Below the pieces are notes generated by a model. That model did not search any database. It worked only from the letters and a program-made list of their open reading frames with translations, and had not been told where the DNA came from. Below, one piece after another: positions 1 through 8,075 of a DNA stretch of 64,000 nucleotides. The position numbers were made by a program, and so were the translations under genes. Position 1 is the stretch's first letter, and the number at the start of each line of letters is the position of its first letter. Source of the stretch: Lonepinella sp042485795 (GTDB taxonomy: Bacteria; Pseudomonadota; Gammaproteobacteria; Enterobacterales; Pasteurellaceae); assembly GCF_042485795.1 (NCBI RefSeq), contig NZ_CP169368.1, positions 558,001 to 622,000 on the forward strand. The letters run 5' to 3'.

Positions 1-1578
1 GCTACCTTGAATATCCAATTCAGGTACGGCAATCGCCCATTGATTTCCTTGCACTTGCCCAGAGTTGGATAATTTGCCCGACAATACCGCAGGGAAAGTC
101 GATAAATATGCCCCTAAATTAATTTTATTCAACAGCGTATCGGCTTGCCATTCTACGCCGTTTTGCCAATTTAATTTTCCCACTAAACCCAGTGAACCAT
201 CTAACGCATTAACTTGCAATTTTTCAATATCCGTATGCGAAATGCCACCTTTAGCTTGCAAAGCTAAATCCGTATTTGGTGTCCCCATGCCTTTGGCTTT
301 ACCATTTAGGCTTACCTCATAATCGAGTAAATTGCCCGTGATGTTTAAATCTACATTTTGTACCTTGAGCGGATCGTCCGTTTTATTAAAAGGGTAACTA
401 AATTCAGATACGGCAAGGGTTAAATTAAGGGGGGTTTTTTCGCTATTGAGTTGTACATCACCAGTTAGTGTGGCATTGGCGACACCTTGTGTAGTTAATG
501 AAAGTGCGGTGCTTTTTTTCAGATTTCCTGTAATGGCAAGATCCAGCGTGGATTGTGGTAATAAAATCTCGTTACCTTGCTTGAACTGGTTTAAATCGGA
601 ATGCAATGTTAAATTAATCGGCATATCCTGATCTAATTGCATATTCCCTTGAGCCTGAACATTCCCCATGGAACTGTTAATTTGCAAGGTTTGTAATGCG
701 ACTTGTGTTCCCGTGGCATCTGCTTGAACTTGTACATTTGGCACATCAATTTGTTGCACCAGTTTACCATCGGTAACTTGTTGATATTGCCAGTTTTTAC
801 CTGAAATATCTGGTATGTGAATATCAAATGGTAAGACAATTTCGGTAACGTTAGCCAATAATGCTGGCGTTAAACTTTGTTCAATTTGTTGCCAGTTTAC
901 TGGCTCGCTAGTTTGTTGTGCTGGTTTAAGCTCGTCTTTTGGCTCGCCTGAACTAGTTAGAATATAGGTGAGATCATTAAGTTGTGTTGGTTCAAGGGTT
1001 AATCCATTTTCATTATTTAAAAACACCGCACTTTGGAATTTTCCTAAATGTAGCTGATTATTATCAATACCTAACGCCAGACTATCTACTGCTACATTTT
1101 TGACTGCAATAGAAACAGGTAAGGTAATCCGCCGCATTTCACCATTTTCTTTTTCTTGTTCAGGTTCGGACGGTGGTAATTTGCTGGTATCCAGATGAAT
1201 AACTGGCTGTTGCAAATGTAAATTTTCAATACAAATATCCGCTTTCAGTAAACAACCAAAATCAAATTGCAATTCCGCCTGAGCGACATTGGTTTGTACA
1301 CCATCAGATTGAAACTGCACATCTTTCAGTAACAAACCATTTTGTAATTTGCCTTGTACTGCACCAATAGTTAAGCCATCCACATATTTTTCTGCTAATC
1401 CGACAGCCCATTGCGTGCCAGATTCTGTGCCTAAAATACTTGCTATGCCTACGCCAGCCAGTGCGGTAATGCCAGCTAACACACCTATTGCGACTAAACT
1501 GCGGTGTAAAATTTTGCTTTTTTTACCTTCTTTTTTACTGGCTTGTTGTGGTGTGTTTTGTTGAACTGGTTCTGTCAT
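1..1578 (-). CDS. tamB: TamB, inner-membrane-anchored translocation/assembly protein (partial, 5' part)
   Basis: About 526 N-terminal residues are present and the gene runs off the left edge. The start is the ATG at 1578, two bases after the tamA stop, so the two genes are translationally close. The protein begins with a short polar stretch rich in Lys, then one hydrophobic segment (about residues 27-47) that fits the TamB signal anchor. After that come long repetitive beta-rich stretches typical of the TamB/AsmA-like beta-taco that spans the periplasm. TamB works with TamA in moving outer-membrane proteins, and the family is also tied to phospholipid transport. The conserved C-terminal DUF490 domain that contacts TamA is outside the window, so intactness cannot be judged. 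Confidence 0.88.
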   Translation of the reverse strand, partial: MTEPVQQNTPQQASKKEGKKSKILHRSLVAIGVLAGITALAGVGIASILGTESGTQWAVGLAEKYVDGLTIGAVQGKLQNGLLLKDVQFQSDGVQTNVAQAELQFDFGCLLKADICIENLHLQQPVIHLDTSKLPPSEPEQEKENGEMRRITLPVSIAVKNVAVDSLALGIDNNQLHLGKFQSAVFLNNENGLTLEPTQLNDLTYILTSSGEPKDELKPAQQTSEPVNWQQIEQSLTPALLANVTEIVLPFDIHIPDISGKNWQYQQVTDGKLVQQIDVPNVQVQADATGTQVALQTLQINSSMGNVQAQGNMQLDQDMPINLTLHSDLNQFKQGNEILLPQSTLDLAITGNLKKSTALSLTTQGVANATLTGDVQLNSEKTPLNLTLAVSEFSYPFNKTDDPLKVQNVDLNITGNLLDYEVSLNGKAKGMGTPNTDLALQAKGGISHTDIEKLQVNALDGSLGLVGKLNWQNGVEWQADTLLNKINLGAYLSTFPAVLSGKLSNSGQVQGNQWAIAVPELDIQGS

Positions 1579-1580
1579 CA

Positions 1581-3428
1581 CTAAATCTCCGCCCCTAATC
1601 CAATATAAAATTGAATATTTTTGCTGTCATCTTTATCTCGCACTGGGGTGGCAATATCAAACTTAACCGCTCCTACTGGTGATGCCCAGCGTACACCAAC
1701 ACCCACTCCGTAACGTAATTCTTCGCTACGATAAGAATTTGCAGCTAACCCTGCATCATAAAAAGTCGCCAGCCACCAGTTTGGATATACTTGATATTGA
1801 TATTCTAGGGAGCCTGTGGCTAAACGTGATGCCCCGATTAGTTTGCCATTGCGATCTTTAGGGGAAATTTTCTTATAACCATAACCTCGTACACTGCGAT
1901 CGCCCCCTGCAAAGAAACGCATGGCTGGAGGCATTCGGTTCAAGTCATCGGTATGTAACCAACCCAGATCTAATCGTCCTACAAAACGGTGATTTTCGGC
2001 AAAGGTTTTAATCACTGCACCTGATGCTCGTAGGCTGATAAAATTCACATCCGACAGCCACATTTTTTGTCCCCAATCTGCGGTTAAATTGACGGAATGA
2101 GCCCAACTTGGAAATAGCCCTCCCTCCAAATATTTATGACTAATACTTGCGGTTGGATAAAGTAAAAAGGTTTTATCTTCTACATCTGCTTGGGTAAATT
2201 TATCATAACGAGTTCGAACACCCCATGAATATTGCCAACCACTAGGATGATCCCAATAACGTAATGCCCCAAAGGTAATGGCGGTAGATTTAGTATCGGT
2301 ACTGCTGTCATCCTCGTTTTCAATGCCTGCACTAAATTGATAATATTGATATAATGGACTTCTTAAACGTGGCATTTTGTAAGACATCTCAATGGTCTGT
2401 TTCGGATCAGAAATATAGAAATTAGATGAAAAGCTATGTCCACGATCATTAATCCAAGGTTTTTTCCAACCTAACTGCAAGCGAGGACCTACATCTGAAG
2501 AATAACCCAATCCCACTTCCATGGCATTTTTCTTTTTCGGATACATCAACACATCGAAATCAACGGTTTTATTTTCTTCGTTTAAGGTCGGTTTCATCAT
2601 TACCGATTGAAACCAACCTGTTGATGTATAATCATTATTTGCTTGTAACACATCATTCAACAAATAGGGTTCGCCCTGTTGTAGGGTTAGCATATTGCGT
2701 AAATAATCTTCACGAATTTGTGAATTTTGGAAACGGAATTCACCGTAACGATAACGTTCACCGCTTTCAAATAATAAACGCCACCAAGCCTGATAGGTGG
2801 ATGGCATCACTTCTAAACGATGAACCGAAAAATCTGCATCAAAGTAGCCCCGTTGAACGGCTAATTTTTGCACCGCACTTTTATAATCGTCATAGCTTTC
2901 GTGATTAACAATATCACCTTTTTTCGGCAGAGTCTTATTTAACGTCAAAAAGGCTTCATCTTTTGCCGCATCGCCTTCGATATGCACATCCGCTTGTTCG
3001 ATCCGCACTGGTTTGCCTAATTCAACATTTGCGATTAGTTCTTTTCCATTCGGATCTAAGGTGAAATTTAATTGGAAATCATAATAACCAAAAACTCGCA
3101 AACCTTTGTAGATAGCCGCACGAACTAATTCTTGATAACGCTCTGAACCGTCTGCTTCTTCGGGATCAATTTCATTAATATAGATTTGAGCATTCTCTTT
3201 TAATTTTTCATCTTGGATACCTTGCAAACGCACAGTTACTTTCGGTGTAACTGCTTGTGATTCAGTATTTTGTTGTGTATTTTCAGACGGATTTTCTGCT
3301 GTTGCTGTATTTTGCATAGCATTAGATGAATCACCTTGTTGTTCTGCCAAGGTAATTGCAGGGTAGCTCAATAAATAACTCAATATTAACAAAGACAGCA
3401 ATTTCTTGCTAAATTTCATCTTACTCAA
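1581..3428 (-). CDS. tamA: TamA, outer-membrane BamA-family assembly factor
   Basis: 615 residues. A signal peptide (basic start, then a Leu-rich core, cleavage likely after ALA near residue 28) is followed by a Gln/Thr/Asn-rich linker, three POTRA-like domains (about 45-300) and a 16-strand Omp85 barrel. The VRGY motif near residue 510, in the region of the barrel-plugging loop 6, is the hallmark of the BamA/TamA superfamily, and the chain ends with an aromatic-rich final strand. Length is near the family norm of about 580. It lies directly before tamB, the usual two-gene order. The linker after the signal peptide is longer and lower in complexity than in the E. coli protein. Confidence 0.93.
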   Translation of the reverse strand: MSKMKFSKKLLSLLILSYLLSYPAITLAEQQGDSSNAMQNTATAENPSENTQQNTESQAVTPKVTVRLQGIQDEKLKENAQIYINEIDPEEADGSERYQELVRAAIYKGLRVFGYYDFQLNFTLDPNGKELIANVELGKPVRIEQADVHIEGDAAKDEAFLTLNKTLPKKGDIVNHESYDDYKSAVQKLAVQRGYFDADFSVHRLEVMPSTYQAWWRLLFESGERYRYGEFRFQNSQIREDYLRNMLTLQQGEPYLLNDVLQANNDYTSTGWFQSVMMKPTLNEENKTVDFDVLMYPKKKNAMEVGLGYSSDVGPRLQLGWKKPWINDRGHSFSSNFYISDPKQTIEMSYKMPRLRSPLYQYYQFSAGIENEDDSSTDTKSTAITFGALRYWDHPSGWQYSWGVRTRYDKFTQADVEDKTFLLYPTASISHKYLEGGLFPSWAHSVNLTADWGQKMWLSDVNFISLRASGAVIKTFAENHRFVGRLDLGWLHTDDLNRMPPAMRFFAGGDRSVRGYGYKKISPKDRNGKLIGASRLATGSLEYQYQVYPNWWLATFYDAGLAANSYRSEELRYGVGVGVRWASPVGAVKFDIATPVRDKDDSKNIQFYIGLGAEI

Positions 3429-3653
3429 CCTGTAAAAAATTATTTCTCTCAGTATGTTAGTTTACCGTTCAAGAAGATAGTTCGCAATTATTGAATAATA
3501 TTTATTTGATATGGATAAGTTCCACGAAGCATTTTCTTTCCTAGGTTTACGGAGATAAATATTAAAAGTAGGAAAAATCATTCTATTTCAATAGAATAAT
3601 GCTTCCCTTAGGGTGCCTTTCTCTCTGGCAACGAAAACAGCAAGAAATCTAGG
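3429..3653. other. Intergenic region between tamA and deoR
   Basis: This 225-bp gap carries the tamA promoter region (leftward) and the 3' side of deoR. It holds a perfect inverted repeat ATTCTATT-TC-AATAGAAT at 3580-3597. The repeat has no following T-run on either strand, so it is more like a protein-binding palindrome than a terminator. I recognise no known operator in it. Confidence 0.4.
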
Positions 3654-4400
3654 TTATAATTGATTTAGCATAGAAAATTCTTCTGGAAGAGTTTTATCAC
3701 AAAGAAATAAATCAAACTGACTAATATCCCCTACATAAGCCTGTTGCACTTTATTTATTTTTGAATGGTCAAAAATCAAAATAGATCGTTGGGTTTTTGC
3801 CATTGCTCTTTGTTTGGTTTTGGCTTCGTCCAGACTAAAACAAGTTATCCCTTGGTGCATATCTACGCCTGCTGCCGAAATAAAGGCTTTGTTCGTACAA
3901 ATCGCATCTAGTTCGGTACTTAATTGAATCGGAGTAAGAAAAGAATTATGTCGTGAATAATGACCACCACACAAAATCACTTCGCAATTTGGCTTTTCTT
4001 GCAATATTAAAAAGGTATTGATTGAACAACAAAGTGCGGTGAATTTTAGTGAAGAAGGAATTTGAGAGGCAATAAAGGGAATTGTCGAGCCACAATCAAA
4101 AAATACGACATCATTTTCTTGTATTAATTCTGCCCCGAGTTTTCCCACTTGCATTTTTTCGGCAATATGTTTAGTTTCTTGCTCAAAAATCAAATAACCA
4201 TTCTCATTGGATTTCTGTGGATCTTTCACAATATAACCACCGAGCAATACAACAGATGAGCCTGTACTGGAATTTAAATCACGGCGAATGGTCATTTCCG
4301 ACACATTAAGAATATCCGCAGCATCTCGCAGATGGATTTTGTCCATTTGCTTGATCAAAAATTCTAACTTTTGAATACGTGATTGCTTTTTTTTATCCAT
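3654..4400 (-). CDS. deoR: DeoR, deoxyribonucleoside operon repressor
   Basis: 248 residues, close to E. coli DeoR (252). A winged helix-turn-helix lies at about residues 22-45, with the typical 'VSEMTIRRDLN' recognition helix. The sugar-phosphate sensor domain follows, with the 'FFDCGSTIPFI' and 'VDMHQGITCFSLDEAK' blocks shared with DeoR itself rather than other family members. DeoR represses deoxynucleoside catabolism until deoxyribose-5-phosphate accumulates. It lies 24 bp downstream of deoC in the same direction, so regulator and enzyme are probably co-transcribed. In E. coli deoR is unlinked, so this linkage is a local feature. Note the TGTTAGAA half-operator upstream of deoC. Confidence 0.9.
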   Translation of the reverse strand: MDKKKQSRIQKLEFLIKQMDKIHLRDAADILNVSEMTIRRDLNSSTGSSVVLLGGYIVKDPQKSNENGYLIFEQETKHIAEKMQVGKLGAELIQENDVVFFDCGSTIPFIASQIPSSLKFTALCCSINTFLILQEKPNCEVILCGGHYSRHNSFLTPIQLSTELDAICTNKAFISAAGVDMHQGITCFSLDEAKTKQRAMAKTQRSILIFDHSKINKVQQAYVGDISQFDLFLCDKTLPEEFSMLNQL

Positions 4401-4424
4401 AACAGACCCATTTATGGTAAGAGA

Positions 4425-5099
4425 TTAATAATCCGCTTGATTATCTTGCAAACCGCTGATAATTGCAATCCCTGCACTTGCTCCAATACGAGTTGCCCCT
4501 GCGTTAATCATACTAATTGCCGTTTCGGTATCTCGTACGCCACCAGAGGCTTTCACGCCAATATTTTCTCCAACGATTTTTCGCATCAAGGCAATATCTT
4601 CTACGGTCGCTCCTCCTTTATTAAAGCCTGTAGAGGTTTTCACAAAGCCTACATTCAACTCACGACAAATTGTACAGGCTTGCACAATCTCATCTTTGCT
4701 TAACAAACAAGTTTCCAAAATCACTTTTAAGGTTTTACCGTTGCAAGCATTCAATACAGCTTGAATATCTGCTTGCACATCTTCCCATTTACCCGATTTA
4801 ATCCAACCCACATTAATCACCATATCAATTTCTTCCGCTCCAGCTTCAATGGCTTTCTGTGCTTCAAAGGCTTTCACCGCCGACAAATTCGCTCCCAATG
4901 GAAAACCTACCACTGTGCAGATTTTCACATCAGAACCAGCCAACTGTTGTTTAGCCAACGGAATATAGCCCGAATTAATACACACCGAACAAAAATGATG
5001 TTCCAATGCTTCTTGGCAGAGTTGCACAATATCTTTTTCCGTTTTTTCAGCGGTTAACGCTGTGTGGTCGATAAATTTTGCTAATTCATTAGGTTGCAT
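4425..5099 (-). CDS. deoC: Deoxyribose-phosphate aldolase
   Basis: 224 residues, the length of the short bacterial DERA class. DeoC splits 2-deoxyribose-5-phosphate into acetaldehyde and glyceraldehyde-3-phosphate in the cytosol, the last step of deoxynucleoside breakdown. The Schiff-base lysine is in 'GFVKTSTGF', and the second essential lysine is in 'GVKASGGVRD'. The TIM-barrel phosphate site 'GASAG' is near the C-terminus. The ATG at 5099 has a good Shine-Dalgarno site (AGGAGAAG on the minus strand). A perfect CRP half-site pair at 5170-5185 lies upstream. deoA and deoD are not in the window, but udp is close by on the other strand. Confidence 0.95.
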   Translation of the reverse strand: MQPNELAKFIDHTALTAEKTEKDIVQLCQEALEHHFCSVCINSGYIPLAKQQLAGSDVKICTVVGFPLGANLSAVKAFEAQKAIEAGAEEIDMVINVGWIKSGKWEDVQADIQAVLNACNGKTLKVILETCLLSKDEIVQACTICRELNVGFVKTSTGFNKGGATVEDIALMRKIVGENIGVKASGGVRDTETAISMINAGATRIGASAGIAIISGLQDNQADY

Positions 5100-5419
5100 A
5101 ATTAACTTCTCCTATGGTTGTTTTTTGTGATTATGTTAATTTTATTTTACCGTAAAAATCTTTTAATTCTGTGATCTTTGTCACAAAAATAACATTTTAA
5201 CTGATTTATACTGTATAAAATTAATTTTGTTAGAAATATCACATAAGACACTTGTGCTGAGAAATTAATACGATTTAATTATTCGGAAGTGCGGTGAAAT
5301 TTACTGCACTTTTTGTGTATTTCTGTGATCTTGATTCCTAAAAATAGAATATACAGTATTTTACTGTTTAAATAACTATTATAATATGTTCTCGTAATAA
5401 GTAAGATAGGATTAGAAAA
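5100..5419. promoter_or_regulatory. Divergent control region deoC / BRO-N gene
   Basis: This 320-bp gene-free stretch has several signals. (1) A CRP site at 5170-5185, listed separately. (2) TGTTAGAA at 5229-5236, identical to one half of the E. coli deo operator palindrome. (3) A weak inverted pair of uptake signals at 5287-5311. (4) ACAGTA-TTT-TACTGT, a perfect 6-bp inverted repeat at 5353-5367, just upstream of a TATAAT (5380-5385) facing the BRO-N gene. (5) A related TACTGTATAAAA at 5209-5220, echoed by TACTGTTTAAAT at 5362-5373. The last two could be operators for the BRO-N gene; that is inference. Confidence 0.55.
5170..5185. promoter_or_regulatory. CRP (cAMP receptor protein) site upstream of deoC
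   Basis: TGTGA-TCTTTG-TCACA matches both conserved halves of the CRP consensus. On the deoC strand a TAAAAT -10 box can be read at 5149-5144. That puts the site centre about 40-41 bp upstream of the predicted start, the class II activator position. CRP control of deo genes is established in E. coli; here it is inferred from the site. Confidence 0.75.
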
Positions 5420-6265
5420 ATGAGTAACATTAAATTATTTGAAAACAGTCAAATTCGTTCTATTTGGGATGCTGAAAAAGAAGAATGGTTTTTTAGTATC
5501 GTGGATGTAGTACAGGCATTGACGGAAAGCCCCAATCCCCGTGATTATTGGTATCGTGTTAAAAAACGGATGTCTGATGAAGAAAAATCTGAACTGTCGA
5601 CATTTTGTCGACAGTTGAAATTGCTGGCAGGTGATGGGAAAATGCGAGAAACTGATGTGGCTGATATGACAGGTATTTTCCGCATTATTCAATCCATTCC
5701 TAGCCCTAAAGCAGAACCGTTTAAAATGTGGTTAGCCGAGGTGGGGAAAGAGAGAATTGATGAAATTATTGATCCAGAACTGACCATTGATCGAGCATTA
5801 CAAACTTATCTGCAAAAAGGTTATTCGAGAGAATGGATTAATCAGCGTTTGCAAGCCATTCAGGTGCGTAAAGAATTAACTGATGCTTGGCAAGATCATG
5901 GCGTGAAAGCTGGGCGAGAATTTGCGATGCTCACTAACGAGATTACTCGGGCTTGGTCGGGTATGACAACGAGAGAATATAAGAATTTCAAAGGGTTAAA
6001 CAAAGAAAATTTACGTGACAATATGTCAACCACAGAGCTTGTATTGAATATGTTAGCAGAAGCTGCCACCAAAGATATTACTCAAATAACCCACCCTGAT
6101 GGTTTTGAAGAAAATAAAGCAGTTGCACAACGTGGTGGAAATGTTGCTAAGGTTGCTCGAGAAAGTTTGGAAAAAGAAACGGGAACACCAGTTATTACAC
6201 AACAAAATTCCATTGATTTTGCTCAATTAATTGGCTATGTTTCGAGTGAAGCTAAGAAAAAATAA
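5420..6265 (+). CDS. Orphan BRO-N domain / DinD-like protein
   Basis: 281 residues. An N-terminal BRO-N (Bro/antirepressor) domain spans about residues 5-115 ('IRSIWDAEKEEWFFSIVDVVQALTE' region, split here only by description). It is followed by a DinD-like C-terminal part with 'EFAMLTNEITRAW', 'GLNKENLRDNMSTTEL' and 'GGNVAKVARESLEKE'. E. coli DinD has the same tail and is a damage-inducible protein that affects RecA filaments. BRO-N proteins are often phage antirepressors. No phage genes flank this copy: it sits alone between deoC and udp, with its own TATAAT and no uptake signal inside. The coding region contains a perfect 10-bp-arm palindrome at 5592-5616. Function is not known, and chromosomal relatives are common as orphans. 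Confidence 0.75.
   Translation: MSNIKLFENSQIRSIWDAEKEEWFFSIVDVVQALTESPNPRDYWYRVKKRMSDEEKSELSTFCRQLKLLAGDGKMRETDVADMTGIFRIIQSIPSPKAEPFKMWLAEVGKERIDEIIDPELTIDRALQTYLQKGYSREWINQRLQAIQVRKELTDAWQDHGVKAGREFAMLTNEITRAWSGMTTREYKNFKGLNKENLRDNMSTTELVLNMLAEAATKDITQITHPDGFEENKAVAQRGGNVAKVARESLEKETGTPVITQQNSIDFAQLIGYVSSEAKKK
5592..5616. repeat. Perfect intragenic palindrome in the BRO-N gene
   Basis: AACTGTCGAC, a 5-nt ATTTT loop, then GTCGACAGTT. It encodes the LSTFCRQL segment at residues 59-66. Ten perfect base pairs with no following T-run would form a stable RNA hairpin or a symmetric DNA-binding site near the 5' end of the gene. Confidence 0.85.
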
Positions 6266-6335
6266 TAGTGCTTGTTACCAAGACACTATAATGCAGTGAG
6301 AAATGAATAATCACATAATAAAAAAGGAGAACAAT

Positions 6336-7103
6336 ATGTCAGAAGTTTTTCATTTGGGCTTAACTAAAGCCATGTTAAAAGGGGCGAAAGTGGCGATTGT
6401 GCCAGGTGATCCTGCTCGTAGTGAGCGTATTGCTAAATTAATGGATAATCCTGAGTTTTTGGCTTCTACCCGAGAATTTACTTCTTGGTTGGGCTATGTA
6501 GGTGGACAACCTATTGTAGTTTGTTCCACAGGCATTGGTGGACCTTCGGTATCTATTTGTGTAGAAGAATTGGCTCAATTAGGCGTACGTACTTTTTTAC
6601 GTATTGGCACGACAGGTGCAATTCAGCCACATATTAATGTGGGGGATTTACTGATTACTACAGGTGCGGTGCGTTTAGATGGAGCTAGTTGCCATTTTGC
6701 ACCGTTGGAATATCCTGCTGTTGCTAATTTTGATTGTACCAATGCCCTTTTTGCTGCGGCAAAAAATCAAGGTGTGCAACCTTATGTTGGTATTACGGCA
6801 TCATCTGATACGTTCTATCCTGGGCAAGAACGTTATGACACTTTTTCGGGTAAAATCTACCGTCATTTTCGTGGTTCACTCAAACAATGGCAGGAACTCA
6901 ATGTGATGAATTTTGAAATGGAATCTGCCACATTGTTCACTATGTGTAGTGCGTTGGGGCTACGTGCAGGCATGATCGCTGGTGTGATTGTGAATCGTAC
7001 TCAACAAGAAATTCCGAATGAAGCCACCATTCATAGCACTGAGCAAAAAGCTGTCGCAGTAGTGGTCGAAGCGGCTGGGAAAATGGCACAGGATTATGTT
7101 TAA
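6336..7103 (+). CDS. udp: Uridine phosphorylase
   Basis: 255 residues (E. coli 253). It reversibly phosphorolyses uridine to uracil and ribose-1-phosphate in the cytosol. The nucleoside phosphorylase-I signature is visible: 'VPGDPARSERIA' for phosphate, 'STGIGGPSVSICVEELAQLG', 'RIGTTGAIQ', and the nucleoside-binding 'MNFEMESATLF'. I chose the ATG at 6336 over the in-frame ATG at 6303. It follows an AAGGAGAA ribosome site by seven bases, and the protein then begins MSEVFHLGL as in the family. It continues the pyrimidine/deoxynucleoside salvage theme of deoR-deoC across the BRO-N gene. Confidence 0.95.
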   Translation: MSEVFHLGLTKAMLKGAKVAIVPGDPARSERIAKLMDNPEFLASTREFTSWLGYVGGQPIVVCSTGIGGPSVSICVEELAQLGVRTFLRIGTTGAIQPHINVGDLLITTGAVRLDGASCHFAPLEYPAVANFDCTNALFAAAKNQGVQPYVGITASSDTFYPGQERYDTFSGKIYRHFRGSLKQWQELNVMNFEMESATLFTMCSALGLRAGMIAGVIVNRTQQEIPNEATIHSTEQKAVAVVVEAAGKMAQDYV

Positions 7104-7125
7104 TAGGCTGATTGCCTAAGAGAAG

Positions 7126-7163
7126 AAGTGCGGTGGAAAATTTTGATATTTCCACCGCAGTTT
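7126..7163. terminator. Uptake-signal-pair terminator between udp and mazG
   Basis: AAGTGCGGTGGAAA pairs with TTTCCACCGCAGTTT across a 9-nt loop. The left arm is a full uptake signal. It lies between two convergent genes and has A- and T-rich sides, so it probably ends transcripts from both directions. Confidence 0.8.
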
Positions 7164-7169
7164 GGAGCG

Positions 7170-7967
7170 TTATTTTAGGGATTCTTCTTTTTTCACTTCA
7201 TCCCATAATATATCCATTTCTATCAGATTGCTTTGTTCGAAAGTTTTGTCTTGTTGCTGTAACTTATTTTCTACGGCACGAAAACGGCGTTCAAATTTGT
7301 GGTTGGCTTGGCGTAGGCTTTCTTCAGCGTTGCATTTTAAATGACGGCTTAAATTGACCGTAGCAAATAATAAGTCCCCCATTTCTTCTTGGATTTTAGT
7401 TTGATCTAACTGTGGTTGATTTAGTTCTTGTTTAACTTCTTCCAGCTCTTCTTGTACCTTGTTAAGCACATCATTAATATCCGTCCAATCAAAACCAACG
7501 TTAGCACATTTTTTCTGTAATTTTTCTGCTCGTAATAAGGCAGGGAAAGCATGGGGAATATGATCTAAAATAGACTGCGGTGCATTTTGGGGAACTTTTT
7601 CTTGGGCTTTCATCGCGTTCCAATTCGCAAGTGCTTCTTGTTCATTATTAGCTGATTTATCGCCGAAAACATGGGGGTGACGGCGAATGATTTTATTTGC
7701 CACTTCATCAACCACATCGTCAAAAGTAAATTTGCCATCTTCTTTCGCTAGTTGACTGAAAAAGACCACTTGTAATAACAGATCGCCTAGTTCTTCGCGT
7801 AGATTGGTGTCATCATTTTTTTCGATAGCATCCACGGTTTCGTAGGTTTCTTCAATTAAACAGGGGATCATTGAGCGGTAATTTTGTTTTAAATCCCACG
7901 GGCAACCACCGTTTGGATCTCTTAATTTAGCAATGAGTTTAGTAAAATCTTTTATTGAATATGCCAT
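7170..7967 (-). CDS. mazG: MazG, nucleoside triphosphate pyrophosphohydrolase
   Basis: 265 residues, the length of the two-domain E. coli MazG (263). It hydrolyses NTPs and dNTPs to the monophosphate and pyrophosphate, cleaning the pool and lowering ppGpp in stress. Both all-alpha MazG domains are visible. The first has 'CPWDLKQ...IEETYETVDAIE...LREELGDLLLQV', and the second has the metal-binding 'VQEELEEVKQEL...IQEEMGDLLFA' after about residue 165. It ends against the shared terminator with udp. The receptor gene upstream on the same strand has its own terminator, so mazG is probably transcribed alone. Confidence 0.94.
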   Translation of the reverse strand: MAYSIKDFTKLIAKLRDPNGGCPWDLKQNYRSMIPCLIEETYETVDAIEKNDDTNLREELGDLLLQVVFFSQLAKEDGKFTFDDVVDEVANKIIRRHPHVFGDKSANNEQEALANWNAMKAQEKVPQNAPQSILDHIPHAFPALLRAEKLQKKCANVGFDWTDINDVLNKVQEELEEVKQELNQPQLDQTKIQEEMGDLLFATVNLSRHLKCNAEESLRQANHKFERRFRAVENKLQQQDKTFEQSNLIEMDILWDEVKKEESLK

Positions 7968-8033
7968 GGTGTCTTTCCTTGGTTAATTTTTCTAATCATC
8001 ATAATAAAAAATCTATCTTTTTTCAAAAAAGAT

Positions 8034-8058
8034 AAAAAAAGCACCGCAGTTACGGTGC
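8034..8058 (-). terminator. Intrinsic terminator of the TonB-dependent receptor gene
   Basis: On the minus strand, GCACCG-TAACTG-CGGTGC is followed by seven Ts. It starts 17 bp after the receptor stop. A second hairpin (ATCTTTTTT-C-AAAAAAGAT) at 8016-8034 lies just behind and overlaps the T-run. Confidence 0.8.
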
Positions 8059-8075
8059 CGATATTTAACTTTGTA

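Noticed and set aside
5324..5340. A second CRP site before the BRO-N gene
   Set aside because: Only one half (TGTGA) is present; the other half TTCCT does not match TCACA.
5353..5367. A LexA (SOS) box before the DinD-like gene
   Set aside because: The half-sites are in the order ACAG...CTGT, whereas a LexA box needs CTGT-N8-ACAG. The family link to DinD made it tempting.
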